This document shows, in pieces, positions 1 through 11,147 of a DNA stretch of 64,000 bases. A program made the translations under genes and the position numbers. The DNA is from Oscheius sp. JU75 (lineage: Eukaryota > Nematoda > Chromadorea > Rhabditida > Rhabditidae). Position 1 is the stretch's first letter. Every line of letters begins with the position of its first letter. The stretch is from assembly GCA_037178855.1 (NCBI GenBank), contig JASJZC010000007.1, positions 744,001-808,000 on the forward strand. The letters are read 5' to 3'. The notes beneath the pieces were generated by a model that worked only from the letters and a program-made list of their open reading frames with translations, had not been told where the DNA came from and did no database searches.

Positions 1-512
1 GTCTTTTCTACGGTCGACCTCCACAAATGTCACAATCACATGGAGGATGAAACACGAGAATTGGTTTTTACATGGTCGTTTTTACGTTTATGCCAACCGA
101 CCTGTAGATATCTTTACTTTATGAGTTTTGGGATTTAGACGTTAGACTATCTTCAAGTTCAGTTATGTGGCGCTCGCAACGACTCTCGACAAGAATCTGC
201 TCGTTAATGGTCCCGGTAAACAAATTCTCCCTTTCCTTGCAACTTTGTCATTGTAGTCCACAACGTCGTGTATTTCAGTTGCATTTCACTAATTTCATAA
301 AGTACATAGTTTTCCGCATAGTTTTCATATCCACCACTAAGACTAATTAGTCTGCAAAACTTACTGCGGCTAAAATCTAGAATGTTTTTAGCAAATATTA
401 TTCAACATGTTTTACAGTTTAGCCACGAGGGTTGATGGGGTTGGACACCCCCGATCAAATAGAATCATATAAAGTATAACTTGTACGACTTTCCTTCCTT
501 CATTCCCCCTTG
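1..512. other. No supported gene in left edge
   Basis: A possible mini-exon starts with ATG at about 163 and runs to a GTAAAC donor. It encodes 17 residues with no partner exon, so I do not call it. The rest is AT-rich, with nothing recognised. Confidence 0.4.
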
Positions 513-1745
513 ATGTCAAATGAGGAAACTGAAACTAAAATATTCTTTTGGATCCTTCGTATAATTTTTCTAGCCATTACTGTTATCATAGTTTTTGTGC
601 CCACTTACTTGGTAACCAATAATTAATAATTGGATAGCAAAGTGTCTTATTCAGTACTTCACAGTTGAGGAAAAAGATTTTGCTTACGCCTTGTTCTTCC
701 AAATCCAAAGAGTCAACAGTCTTCTTGATGTGGTCTTTTTCATCATCAATTTTCCACTATCATTGGTACTTATATTTCTGTTTAATAGCAACTGCCACTT
801 TAGGTTTTCGGCTTCAATCTAGAATTCTGCAAACAATCCACATTTAAAATCATGTTTGTCTTATGCGTCTGCGAGTCCATCGTGCTCATCACTGATCCAT
901 TTTTTATTTTGATGTATTGGCAGTTCCATGCCGCCAATGGATTTGTTTTCCACGTTGCGGAGAATTTGAAAGGCACTCTATGGGACGCGTCACAAGCCAT
1001 CAATTTTGTTCTTGCCTATAATCGTCTGACCGAGGTTGTTTTGGCTGATTGGCCGATTTTCAACTCCGTTTGGATCTACGGATTTATGTATACATGTATC
1101 TTTGGACAGTACATCGTCGAAAATGTTCTGATATCGATGGAATTGTATGGAATTCCTTCCTTTACGCAAAAAGAACACAAGCTTCTCAATGACATTATTA
1201 GAAGTAAGTAGTTTTCATTATACATTTTCTTCCTTCTTGCTTGCTCAGCTTGTTTTAGTAAATACAACATACAAACTCCGCTTAATGATGGGAATGACCT
1301 GCGCATCGTTTTGTCTATATAGTATATTGCTGATGTATATGCTCAAAAAGGTGACCGTTTTCACTTCGGCGAAACAATAAGACTTTTCAGAGAAAAGAGG
1401 TCAAGGTTCGAAAAGAGTGGAGCCTTACCATTCAAGCCTTCATCGGAACCTTTATTTGCGTCGGTTTATCCAATATAATTCGTATCCACGTCCTATCAAA
1501 TAATGAAGTAGCTTGGAACTCGCATGTAGTGTACTATGCGCAGCAGATTATGTTCCGATTCGGAATGGTCGGCAGTTCTCTCATTTATCTCATCTTGAAC
1601 GCGTTTGAACTCATTTATTAACAGCTACAGTAGAATTTATAGACGTTTTCGACGTGCATACATACATTTTTGGAAAACTGGTGAGCTTCAAACATCTTCT
1701 CGTGATTTTGTTGGCGGCATGTCCTCATTGGAAGGCAATGCTTGA
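513..1745 (+). pseudogene. Serpentine (7TM) receptor-like pseudogene
   Basis: The family is nematode 7TM chemoreceptor-like. I cannot fix the Sr subfamily. Readable segments are: 513-611 (ATG, one hydrophobic helix), 655-803 (helix with FFIINFPLSLVLIFLF), about 852-1203 (helices including ITDPFFILMYW), 1259-1350 (LRLMMGMTCASFCLYSILLM) and 1391-1621 (last helices, ending LNAFELIY). Two defects are visible. Between 803 and 852 the frame cannot be joined by any normal-length intron, and an in-frame TAG lies at 825-827 if exon 2 is read on. At 1619 one extra T creates a TAA immediately before the typical basic receptor tail; one base on, the frame continues NSYSRIYRRFRRAYIHFW to a TGA at 1743-1745. 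Introns at 612-654, 1204-1258 and 1351-1390 look normal. Two independent frame breaks favour a pseudogene over an assembly error, but resequencing could change that. Confidence 0.65.
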
Positions 1746-2000
1746 CATTAACGATGCATTCTTAATAAAAGATCTGAATTGTGAGATCGAAAAGGCCTAA
1801 TCAATGATATTAATGAAATGCTTCTCAGTCTTCTGACTGTTACTGTTTCTAGTATGGTATCTAAGTTTGAAGCTAATAATTAGTTGGCAATAAAAAAAAT
1901 GTATCAAGTGTTCAAGAGCAGAATAATTCGATCTATTTTAAATTGACAATGTTGTGTTTTGATAAATGTTAAAAATCAATGTCTTGCGATAATTTAAAGT

Positions 2001-2297
2001 ATGCTTATCCATTTTGTACTCTCTTGTTTAACAACAAGCTCCTTCTGCGCTCTTTCGGCGTTCATATTTTACAAAACTATTGTACAACGAATACTTATTA
2101 GGAGTAAAGGAATTTCAATCAGATCATTGGTCTTATATATCTTGCCGTATAAAACAGCCTTTAAGGCTTATTGCATAGCTCAAATATTTAGTACTTCGAG
2201 GAACAATTGTATTGTCGATATTGACTCTATGATATCTCGAAGAGGCAATTCCCAAACTCGTTCCAGAAATCTCGGTTCAATAAAATACTCTAAATAA
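2001..2297 (+). other. Short ORF with hydrophobic segments, unclear
   Basis: An ATG-initiated 98-codon ORF has a hydrophobic N-terminal stretch (LSAFIFYKTIVQ) and a basic, Ser/Arg-rich tail. It lies just 3' of the receptor pseudogene and could be a fragment of another serpentine receptor. It has no partner exons and no motif I can name. I do not claim it is expressed. Confidence 0.2.
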
Positions 2298-2670
2298 ACA
2301 TTGTATATCGCTGACGCCTCCGGAAGCCCGTCGGCCGGGTGTTGACCTAATTTATTGCCGTTTTACCGAGTGATACCATGCGGTGCGCGTAATTAACATA
2401 TTCAGCCCAAACAGTGTCACAACGCTGCATAATCCTGGTCAATGCCACAGTCAATCCCGTATCATTCAAATGGAATCGGCACATTCAATCCTTTTCACCC
2501 TCGCTCAGCGGCTTGAGAATATATTTTGCTCGTACGATACGATTTTTGTCTATAGTCAGCTCTGACTCATTTACACGGCTTCATCTTAACATATATTCTG
2601 CTTTTCTATTTGGTGAATATACTTAAACAACATTGATTACGATACCTTATTATGGGATTTATTAGGATTT

Positions 2671-2680
2671 ATGAAATTTT
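2671..2680 (+). repeat. Left target-site duplication of the RTE LINE
   Basis: The 10-mer ATGAAATTTT lies directly before the element and is repeated at 5530-5539 directly after it. Confidence 0.75.
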
Positions 2681-5529
2681 TTTTTTTTTTTTTTTCGTCT
2701 ACGAGGTACGCCTGGGAACGCGTAGACTAACCCGTACCAATGACCAAAAGCCGATTTCTCACTATTGGAGCTATTAACGCCAGAACATTGTCTTCAACCG
2801 CACGACAGATTGAATTGGATGAGGCCTTGGAAAAGTTCAACTGCGACATCCTCGTTGTATCGGAAGCTAGAATTACCAGAAAAGGATCTTTCACATTCAC
2901 ATCTTCGCAAAGGATAGTGTTTCACTCTGGTGGCCGAACTACTGCTCATGGTATAGCCTTCATTACCACCCCAGAAGTCGGAAAGTCTGCTGATTTTTAT
3001 CCTAGGAACGACCGTATAGCTGCCCTTCATTTGAAAACGGAAAAGATTTACATTATCGGATGCTATGCTCCTACAAGCACCTATACAGATGATGAGTACG
3101 ATAGTTTTCTTGAGCAAATTGAACAGGAAATAAGGAAATGCCCAAAGAACGCTACCCCATTCATAGCAGGAGATTTCAATGCCAAGATCCAACGACGTGA
3201 CGGAAATGAAAAATCAGTAGGTAAATACTGTGGAGGAGACGGAAATCAACGTGGGACAATGCTTACCGAATTTGCTATGAGAAATGATATGAAAATATGG
3301 AATACTATGTTTCGAAGGAAGAAGAGCAAACTGTGGACTTGGAGGAGCCCAAACGGACAAGTTTTCAATCAAATTGACTTCATGCTGTCGTCTACAAGAA
3401 TCAAAGTGGTCAACTGTTTTACCCATAGATCCTTCCAATTTGATTCTGATCATCGGCTTATCGTTGCTCACGTCAAAACTACTCTAATTCAAAGGAAGAG
3501 GAGGAAACCTAAACCACACTTACGATTCAATAGGAGACAATATGTTAACAACGTCCAGCTGCTTGGTGAACCTCAAAATTCATTTGCAGATTCTGCTACT
3601 AATTCATACACAATACTACGTGCATATACAGAAACGGCTGCTTCGAACTGCTGGCAAGACATTCCTAAAATCAAATGGATAAGCGATCATACCAAGGACC
3701 TCCTGGCCAGAAGACATTTTTTCAAGGGAAAACCTCTGATGGCTCACGAATACAAAAATGCTTGTTCTCTAGCACGGGTTGAATTACAAAAGGACATTGC
3801 TAAAAGGAAAGAAGAGAGGATAAAAGAAGCTATCATTCATGGAAAAGGAATAAAAGACGCAATAAGATCAACGGCTCACAAGAAGACATTGTTGATGATG
3901 GAGGATCCAGCAACATGTACTAAGTCACAACGCTTCACCTGTAAGATGGTCAAACAATACTACGACAATCTGTTCCGAAGCTCAATTCCACTGAATCTCT
4001 ACATACGACCGTCAGATGAATCATTGCCCCCTTTCACAACGGAGGAAGCTCGATACGCTCTCAAATCCTTGAAGTTAGGACACTCCCCAGGTCCCGATAA
4101 TATTCTCCCTGACATGTTGAGTCTGGCATCGGAACAACTCTCTCCAGTAGTTGCTGCTTTACTCAATGGCCTTTCACGTGGAGATGATGTTCCAACTGGA
4201 CTTTGTGAATCTTGGATGAAACTGATACATAAAGGAGGAAGCTCTGAAGAATTGGGAAATTTTCGACCTATATCGCTACTATCTACTGTCTTGAAGGCGT
4301 GCACAAAAGTCATTTTGATGAGGATGCTAAGGAATCTCGATGAATTCGAAGACTATAGTCAAAGCGGCTTTCGTAAAGGTTTTTCAACGATGGATCATGT
4401 TCATGCTGTCAAGCAAATCGCCGAAAGATGCACAGAATATTCAACACCTATCTACTTCGCATTTGTCGACTTCTGCAAAGCTTTTGACTCTATCGAATGG
4501 AATGCAGTCTGGAGCACACTGTCATCGGCTGGAGTCAAAAAGGAATTAGTGATTATGCTACAACGAATATACGAATCCTCGAACACGTTCGTTATTGTCA
4601 ACAAGGAAAAAGTAGATGTGGACTTCCGGAAAGGAATACGCCAAGGAGATACTCTCTCTCCTCTGTTGTTCAACTGCGTACTCAGGAGTATTATTCGCTC
4701 AATCGACTGGGAAGAGAATGGAATAAAAATTGATGGAAGACGGCTGACAAGTCTAGAATACGCAGACGACGTTACCATTGTCGGAAAATCTCGACCCGAA
4801 CTGGAGAAAATGCTCCGAAAACTGATGGATGCAGCCGAGCAAGTTGGCCTACGAATTAACGACAAGAAGACGATTCTGCTTACGAACTGTACTACAACAA
4901 GGACACCCATCTCAGTCAATGGTCTGAACTTTGCTTTCAAAGACGAAGCGAAATACCTCGGAGTCTCAATTTCTCTCCCATTGGACCACCATAGGGAGAT
5001 TGATTGCGCTGTCAGAAGAGGATGGTTGGCATGGAGTCAACAAGCAAAGTGGTTAACAGATAGAACTATTCCCATGGACAAACGACGCCACCTTTTCAAC
5101 TCCTGTATCACTCCAGTGGTCACCTATGGCTGTGAAACTTGGACGCTCAAGGAACAAGATAGGGAACGCCTGAAAGTCGCTCAAAGAAAAATGGAGCGAA
5201 GAATGCTGAAGATTACAAAGATGAATCGATGGAATAACGATAGAGTGAGAAATATTACCAGAGTCAAAGATTGGGTGAAAGTAGCTGACCGACTGAAACT
5301 TGCCTGGGCTCACAGGATTACGCAGATGCCTCAGGATAGATGGACACGTGCTACCACGACTTGGATTCCTTACGACAGGAAAAGACTTAGAGGACAACCA
5401 CCGCCAAGATGGAGAGACTTTTTGAAGCAAAATTTTGATAGATGCTGGTGGAATGCCCCAAGTGAAGATTGGAAACGAGTCATTGACCATCATAGATAAT
5501 TCTACGATTTGGAACAAAATAAATAAATA
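2681..5529 (+). mobile_element. RTE-clade non-LTR retrotransposon, apparently full length
   Basis: The element is about 2.85 kb, flanked by identical 10-base direct repeats. It has a T-run at its 5' edge (2681-2695, which may partly be target sequence), a short leader, a single ORF, a 3' UTR of only about 30 bases and a short AAAT-type repeat tail (about 5516-5529). One ORF with an apurinic-like endonuclease, no separate gag ORF, a very short 3' UTR and a simple-repeat tail are the hallmarks of the RTE clade, of which RTE-1 of C. elegans is the type. The ORF has no stop or frameshift and the flanking repeats match exactly, so I infer a recent insertion. It sits 0.9 kb downstream of a decayed receptor gene and disrupts no gene I can see. 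Confidence 0.88.
2740..5499 (+). CDS. RTE LINE endonuclease/reverse transcriptase
   Basis: The ORF is 919 aa. The N-terminal third is an apurinic/apyrimidinic-type endonuclease, with GDFNAKI near residue 144 and the closing SDHRL near residue 236. The middle is a reverse transcriptase, with FRPISLL near 508, the aspartate block FVDFCKAFDS near 575, GIRQGDTLSPLLFN near 632 and the catalytic YADDV near 674. The C-terminal region has the RTE-like CETWTL and a basic RGQPPPRW near the end. It would nick target DNA and copy its own RNA at the nick (target-primed reverse transcription). A TAA lies in frame four codons before the ATG, so the start is well supported. Length is close to other RTE ORFs. 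All catalytic motifs I can check are intact, so it may encode active enzyme. No gag-like ORF is present. Confidence 0.92.
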   Translation: MTKSRFLTIGAINARTLSSTARQIELDEALEKFNCDILVVSEARITRKGSFTFTSSQRIVFHSGGRTTAHGIAFITTPEVGKSADFYPRNDRIAALHLKTEKIYIIGCYAPTSTYTDDEYDSFLEQIEQEIRKCPKNATPFIAGDFNAKIQRRDGNEKSVGKYCGGDGNQRGTMLTEFAMRNDMKIWNTMFRRKKSKLWTWRSPNGQVFNQIDFMLSSTRIKVVNCFTHRSFQFDSDHRLIVAHVKTTLIQRKRRKPKPHLRFNRRQYVNNVQLLGEPQNSFADSATNSYTILRAYTETAASNCWQDIPKIKWISDHTKDLLARRHFFKGKPLMAHEYKNACSLARVELQKDIAKRKEERIKEAIIHGKGIKDAIRSTAHKKTLLMMEDPATCTKSQRFTCKMVKQYYDNLFRSSIPLNLYIRPSDESLPPFTTEEARYALKSLKLGHSPGPDNILPDMLSLASEQLSPVVAALLNGLSRGDDVPTGLCESWMKLIHKGGSSEELGNFRPISLLSTVLKACTKVILMRMLRNLDEFEDYSQSGFRKGFSTMDHVHAVKQIAERCTEYSTPIYFAFVDFCKAFDSIEWNAVWSTLSSAGVKKELVIMLQRIYESSNTFVIVNKEKVDVDFRKGIRQGDTLSPLLFNCVLRSIIRSIDWEENGIKIDGRRLTSLEYADDVTIVGKSRPELEKMLRKLMDAAEQVGLRINDKKTILLTNCTTTRTPISVNGLNFAFKDEAKYLGVSISLPLDHHREIDCAVRRGWLAWSQQAKWLTDRTIPMDKRRHLFNSCITPVVTYGCETWTLKEQDRERLKVAQRKMERRMLKITKMNRWNNDRVRNITRVKDWVKVADRLKLAWAHRITQMPQDRWTRATTTWIPYDRKRLRGQPPPRWRDFLKQNFDRCWWNAPSEDWKRVIDHHR

Positions 5530-5539
5530 ATGAAATTTT
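5530..5539 (+). repeat. Right target-site duplication of the RTE LINE
   Basis: ATGAAATTTT directly follows the AAAT-type tail and is identical to 2671-2680. Confidence 0.75.
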
Positions 5540-5655
5540 GAGCCCCACAGGCCAAAGTGTTTACTAGTACAACTTTATACCTTCTGTGCTGATGTGCCGC
5601 AAGTGACAGGAAAAGACACATTACTCGTGTGGCTAGGCGTCGGCGGCTCGTTAGC

Positions 5656-5725
5656 ATGGCAAAAGACTATCGCTGCGTGGAGATCTCGACCCCCGACACC
5701 TGGACCAACAATGACAATTACTCCT
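5656..5725 (+). CDS. Candidate orphan first exon
   Basis: An ATG opens 23 codons (MAKDYRCVEISTPDTW...) ending at a good donor (T|GTGAGT) in phase 1, within a GC-richer patch. I found no phase-1 acceptor exon that continues it. The DOK-like gene downstream starts with its own ATG in phase 0, so the two do not join. It may be an alternative first exon of a gene whose other exons I missed, or chance. Confidence 0.2.
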
Positions 5726-8144
5726 GTGAGTACTTATCCAGTGTGGGAACGGCGACCAGCGGTCTCATTCTCACCTTTTTTTTTTCTGCGGTGACTTTCC
5801 TTTGGGCAAAAAAATTCTCGGCCCACGCGGATGCTGTCTCATTGCATCCTCCTATCAGTCTTTTTCTTCGACGCGCCGGCGCGAACACATCCAGCCCAAC
5901 ACTCAGCTGTTTGTCAGGTGTGATTGACCTCCGCGAGAGAAAGTTGAAGCAGAGCGGCAGACTTCACTTGAGCCGTCGCTCAGTTTCTGTTTGACATGCT
6001 AAGTTCAGATTAAGAGAGTTTACTGTTTGCTTCCAGAATACGACTTAAAACCTTTGTAATTTTATTGTCTTCGAGCAGCACTGAACCTACAAAACCCTGG
6101 ATAGGTCCCGACTAAATGTAAATCATTCTCACAATCAGCTCCAGTATCAGATGTCAATCAAATTAGTCTGTCTCCGCTTCTTTTTTCGCTAATTGCTCGG
6201 TAGTCAATCTCTCAGTTCAAAATTTTTGACAAACTCTGTTTTTCCTGCATCCACTGAATTTACACTTCCTAACTATGTTTTTGAACTCAGCTTATAAACC
6301 GCAAGCCATTTTCCGCGACATTCCTGCAACCTTTATAGTTTTATCAGTTGACCATCTTCTCTGATTCAGCGACATCTATGAGTTATCTACTTCACGCTAC
6401 CATTAAAAATTGAATTCGGACATAATTCTTACCCTCCCTCTATGTTTGTTTGTTGTCGGCGCAATGTTCCTTATTCGCGCCTCTTTGCATAATTATACTC
6501 CAACCGCATCTCCCTGTTGCACTCCAAAAACTGACCGCCGGTATCATGCCGCGACTCTCGCTCAGTCACTCTATTGGCACCACGAGAAAGACATCCCGCC
6601 TCGCCATACATCAGTCCTCCAAGTTGACTCTTTTGTGCCGACCTCTTGAGTAGCTGACGGCGGCGGCAGACTTGTCGTAAAAAAAACTTTTATGATCCGA
6701 GCTCCTGTCTCGGGCGAAGGGTCACGCTAATTTCCGTAGCTGATCTTGCGCCCTCATCAACAATGCCATTTTGATTAATGTATCTCTCAACTTCGCGCGC
6801 TCAGTCAGTTTTCCCGCGCGTCAAAATTTACAACCAGTGTTGAAACACGCCCTCTTGACACTTGTCTTTCTTGACTTGTTCACCTCGTCCACTTTTCAGC
6901 TTTTTTTCTGATCCCCATTTCCAGCACGCTTTGTCAGTGTTTACGAACACATTCCCGTCGACCACATTCTCACAGAAGGCTCAAGTGCTCTTTTGGAACT
7001 GTGTTCCCTTTGCGGGCAACATTTTCATCTCTCTTTAGGAACAAATTTAGCAAGGCTAAAGCCGCTTTGTAACAGTCTTTCGCTCACGCTCACGCATGAA
7101 TGGTCAATTTTGGGAGTGATACTAGCTTTAAAGGGATAGCCTTGACAACGATAGTTTCAACTAACAGGGTGCAGTGGCTTAAGGTTCTTGTCTAGTAAAC
7201 CATTTGGTCAAACGTTATCTGTCAACAAGCCGCACCACTTTCCTTTTCAATCTCCTTGAAATTACAAGCGCTGTAGATAGTTCACTATTGTACCGTTGTA
7301 TAATCTCCGCTGAACTTTTCTTCGAACAAAAGATCAGATGCTGTGAAGAAACATGCTGTTTATGACACCAACAGTTTTGTAAACTTTGTTTTAGTCTTTT
7401 ATACGTTTTCACCATGATTTCCTAACTTTTTTGTTTGTTCTAAAGTTTCCACTGTGGCTGGGCCTCATCCTTGAACTGTTTAGCTCTTTCTCAAAGTGTC
7501 CAAAGGGACCCAGAAGTTTTCTCTTTTCTTAGAATTGTTAACCTTGGACGCATAATTAAACCAACACAGCTATAGCGCTGCAATTTAATTTGACTATTGT
7601 GAAGAGAGAGGCGGTTGCCTTGAACCATAAGAGTTCATTTTGCCGTTTCTGTTACCTAATTGAGAGTTAGGAAATGGCAGTAAATTGGCCAAAATTAAGG
7701 AAAGAAACTTTCTCTCAATTGGCCTAACTATCAGCTGGAACAAGCTTTCCACTTTTTCTAGTTCTAAGTGTTCCCTTGGCTGTAAACAACTAGCCAGAAT
7801 GCAAGGTTTTCCCATTTCCATATCGTCTAGACATTTGTAAATGTTAAAAATGACTAAACTAAGGCTATGAATGCTTGCTTGGCACGACTATGCGCTGGTG
7901 AATGTTTATTTGTGGGTTCGTATCCAACTGAGGGTTTTTTGTGAAATTGATAGGCATCTCTCCGCCAATCTCTGCCCGCAGTTCTCTATCTGATCAAAAA
8001 GGTCGAATAAGCGTCAGAACTAATTAAACGCCCGTAGCTGAAGTTGCATTTTTTATCTCTCACTTCATTTTTTTCTTTACAAAAATTTTGAACTTTTAAC
8101 AAATGAAGAGACAGAACTACGTCCCCTTCTCTTTGCCCGTAAAG

Positions 8145-8283
8145 TTCCGGTATCATTTTTCCCAAAATTGATGACTACAGGTCATCGGTCCATTTTCTAC
8201 AAACAGCTGGTCATAACTGCTCTTTCTCTGCCATCTCACCGTTATCAATTACCTGAAATTTTCCGGTATCATTTTTTCCAAAA
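8145..8283 (+). repeat. Pair of short direct repeats
   Basis: TTCCGGTATCATTTTT at 8145-8160 recurs at 8261-8276, and both copies continue into a C-then-A run. Spacing is 116 bases. The role is unknown. Confidence 0.55.
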
Positions 8284-8647
8284 GGTCGTTATTCACGGCT
8301 TGTAAAACGAGGGATCGACGCCCGTTCTTACCACTCCGTACTTTCAAGTTTACCAAAAAACTCTTTTCACTCCCCCCGGTTTGAGCGTTTTTTGGTACTT
8401 TGGGAACTGCAAACCATGCCAAAGACCAGTTCTCGATGACAGTTTAGTCGGGGGCGTATAAAGTTAGTTGTTTTCGTCTTTCGTTTTCTGTAAGTCCCTC
8501 CATTGTTCTTGGAAGTAGAACCTTTGCAGTAATTCTTTAAGACGAACAGCTGCAAAAAAAGAATGCAAAAAAGGATACCAGTTCTTGTACCATTCTATAG
8601 ACGCAACAAGATCTTTGGTTTGCTTACTCTGCCACAAACAGCTGGTC
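8199..8647 (+). promoter_or_regulatory. Repeated E-box-containing motif
   Basis: ACAAACAGCTGGTC occurs at 8199-8212 and 8634-8647. Its core CAGCTG is an E-box, the binding site type of bHLH factors. A regulatory role for the intergenic region upstream of the DOK-like gene is inference only. Confidence 0.25.
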
Positions 8648-11147
8648 GTGGTCACTTATAATGTTTCAAAATGGTTGGCCTGCAAAAACTGTTTGAGGTA
8701 CAATTCAACAAAACATCCGAAATCTTGTAGCAACTATTTCTGATAGGAAATTGTACATACTGGACAGTTCCGGATCCTATCTATTACGTTACCTTTCAAT
8801 TTTTCCTTTGTTTACCTTCGCTTTTCAACAAAAAGCTTCCGCTCAAAGCACCTGGGTGGTCCCGCCTGATGATGCACCACTTCGCCTCTAGGCGCCAGAC
8901 TGGCGGCAAATTCTGATAACGACGCAACTATTGACAGTTAGTACGATGCATTTCGCAGCATGATTCACTTTTTGTGTTAAATATTTTTGAGTATTGCGGT
9001 CAAAAGACTTTCGCGCGCGCGTCTCGACCCCCAGCACCCGTTCGGCGGTAGCAGTCAAAGCGGTTCGGGAGCTGTCAGTGTCGCCCGGGCTCTTATATGT
9101 TTGCGTACAGGGCACACCACCGGCTGATCGCTCCTTCCGCAACCACACACGGCGATAATCCGCCTCTTACGCTATCGCTTAACCTTCTCCCTTGCTTCTT
9201 TGTGTTCGATTTGATACATTTTCGCGGGGCGTACAAGAAGCAATGTTTTTGATGACAGATTGCTTGCGTAACTGTTCGGTCAGCGGCGCTCTTAATTTGA
9301 TTATGTCATGGCGCAGACCGGTAGTAGATTGTCACGGTGCAATAATGATTTTGTCATTGAACCCACTGGAGGGCTCTGTCAAACTTCACCTGTTGTATTA
9401 GGCACCTTTGATGTTTTGGATCCAGTGTTTGCCTTGTCAACCTTTTTTGTGATAAGTTTTACTCAATTCCAGGTTTTGTCGTCCGTTTCCCTTGATTTTT
9501 TGGTGTTCTCGTCTTTCTTTTGCCAAGTGACTAATCTTCGAAAACGTTATAACCCTATTGTCTCCCTCATTTTATAACTTTTCGGAATCATTCAAAAAGA
9601 TGGCTCTTGCGGAATATGACATTTCTTTCTCCTTTGCTTTGCTAATATATAAACCTCCCATCATTGTGCTCATGTTTACACATCCTTGCCCATCCCGTGG
9701 ACGATTATCACTTGCCATTTTCAGCCGGGTGTACAAGCAATCTTCTCCCCATCTCACAAACCGTTTAGCGAACTTCTTGTTCATTTCCTTTTATTACTCT
9801 TGGCCCCCGAAACTATACAGCTCTTATCTCGGTCGGGGCTCTTTCATTTCTTTCTTCCCACCTCTTGTCACAAATCAAACAACTGTTCTATTTTCAACAC
9901 AGCACTTAGAGGTTTTGGGTAATTTGTTGGTCTTATTTCCATCTATGCATTTGGGCGTTTCCCAAAGTTTTATTTTTTGAAGTACAACAGTATATTGGAT
10001 CGTCATTTTCCATTTCTCTCTTTCTTCAAACTAATGAAAACTTGGTGTGTAATGGTAATCATCTCTCAGCTAATCGAAGTTGTCAGCTACCAGTTTGGGC
10101 TGTATGAGCTTGTACCGTCAGTAGCTTGCGCTACCAGTCTCTTCGCAATCCTTTTTCCCAGCCTCCAGATGGCTCCCGAAATGCCGCCGTTAGGCTGGAA
10201 GCAAAAAGAGGAAAGTGGGGAGGGGACTGTCCGTTTGTCTCTTTACAGCGTTCCAAAGCTTTCCATTTTTGGCTTTTGGAAAACGCAGTGCACAGCGAAA
10301 GTGAGTCTCCCATCTTGAAATGTGATACTATTCTCTTGCACAGCAAGCTGGAACATTCTTGGTCTCACCTTTTTTTGGCACTGGAACTCACTAGTTACTC
10401 AACCTTCTGAGAATTTAAAATGTTTTTCTGAGGTTTGTCAGTTTATCCGAGCAAGCCTAACGCTTTCTGATCCACTCTTGCCTAAACGTCTTTCTTTCCT
10501 GATTCTCTTTCTTCTCAAACTATAGTATCAAATTGATGCTAAGGACCTGTCAGTCACTTTTTTTTTAGCAAGTTACCACATTTTCAGACGAAGTCAAAGT
10601 TGTGATATCTGCTCTATCAGACGAAACCATTGAATCATATCATATGCTCTTAGCCTGAAAAATTGAATGCCTAAAGCTGTGATGGTGTGAAACTTTTTTG
10701 ACAGATAGGTAAAGAAAAAGTTTCCTCTATTTCTAGCAAACAGTTTTAGACTGGCTTTTTTTTGTTTGAGTTATGACCACAGCATGTTTGGTGAATCACT
10801 GTTTTCACGTCACAAATTTCCAAAGCAGTGTGAAATAAATATCTGCTGTGATTTTAACTCAAATTTTGCTTTTTTTTTCGGTTGTGAAACTTATTTTCCC
10901 AAGTCCTCTGCATCGGAAATGACCAATTCCTGCTGCTTCACTCCCTGCCCTCACATATTCAAATTACGACCGCACGCGAGTACTTTTTATGACGATTGTG
11001 TGCCAATCAGGTTACCGGTTTGCATATCTAGTTGTTGTGGTTGCTAAATCCATGCACACCCCCCGCTACTCTGGGATAAACTTTACCAGCTTGCCCTGCA
11101 CTTGTTCACTTTTTCCCTTTGAAAGCCAAAAATAGTTCAGTTTTCAG

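Larger units (their letters stand above)
5540..11147. other. Intergenic, no convincing gene
   Basis: Over 5 kb of mostly T-rich sequence. Short open frames exist on both strands but lack splice partners, conserved motifs or coding-like composition. Two GC-richer islands (about 5640-5960 and 9000-9180) could be promoters. Short repeated motifs near 8145-8650 are listed separately. Confidence 0.45.
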
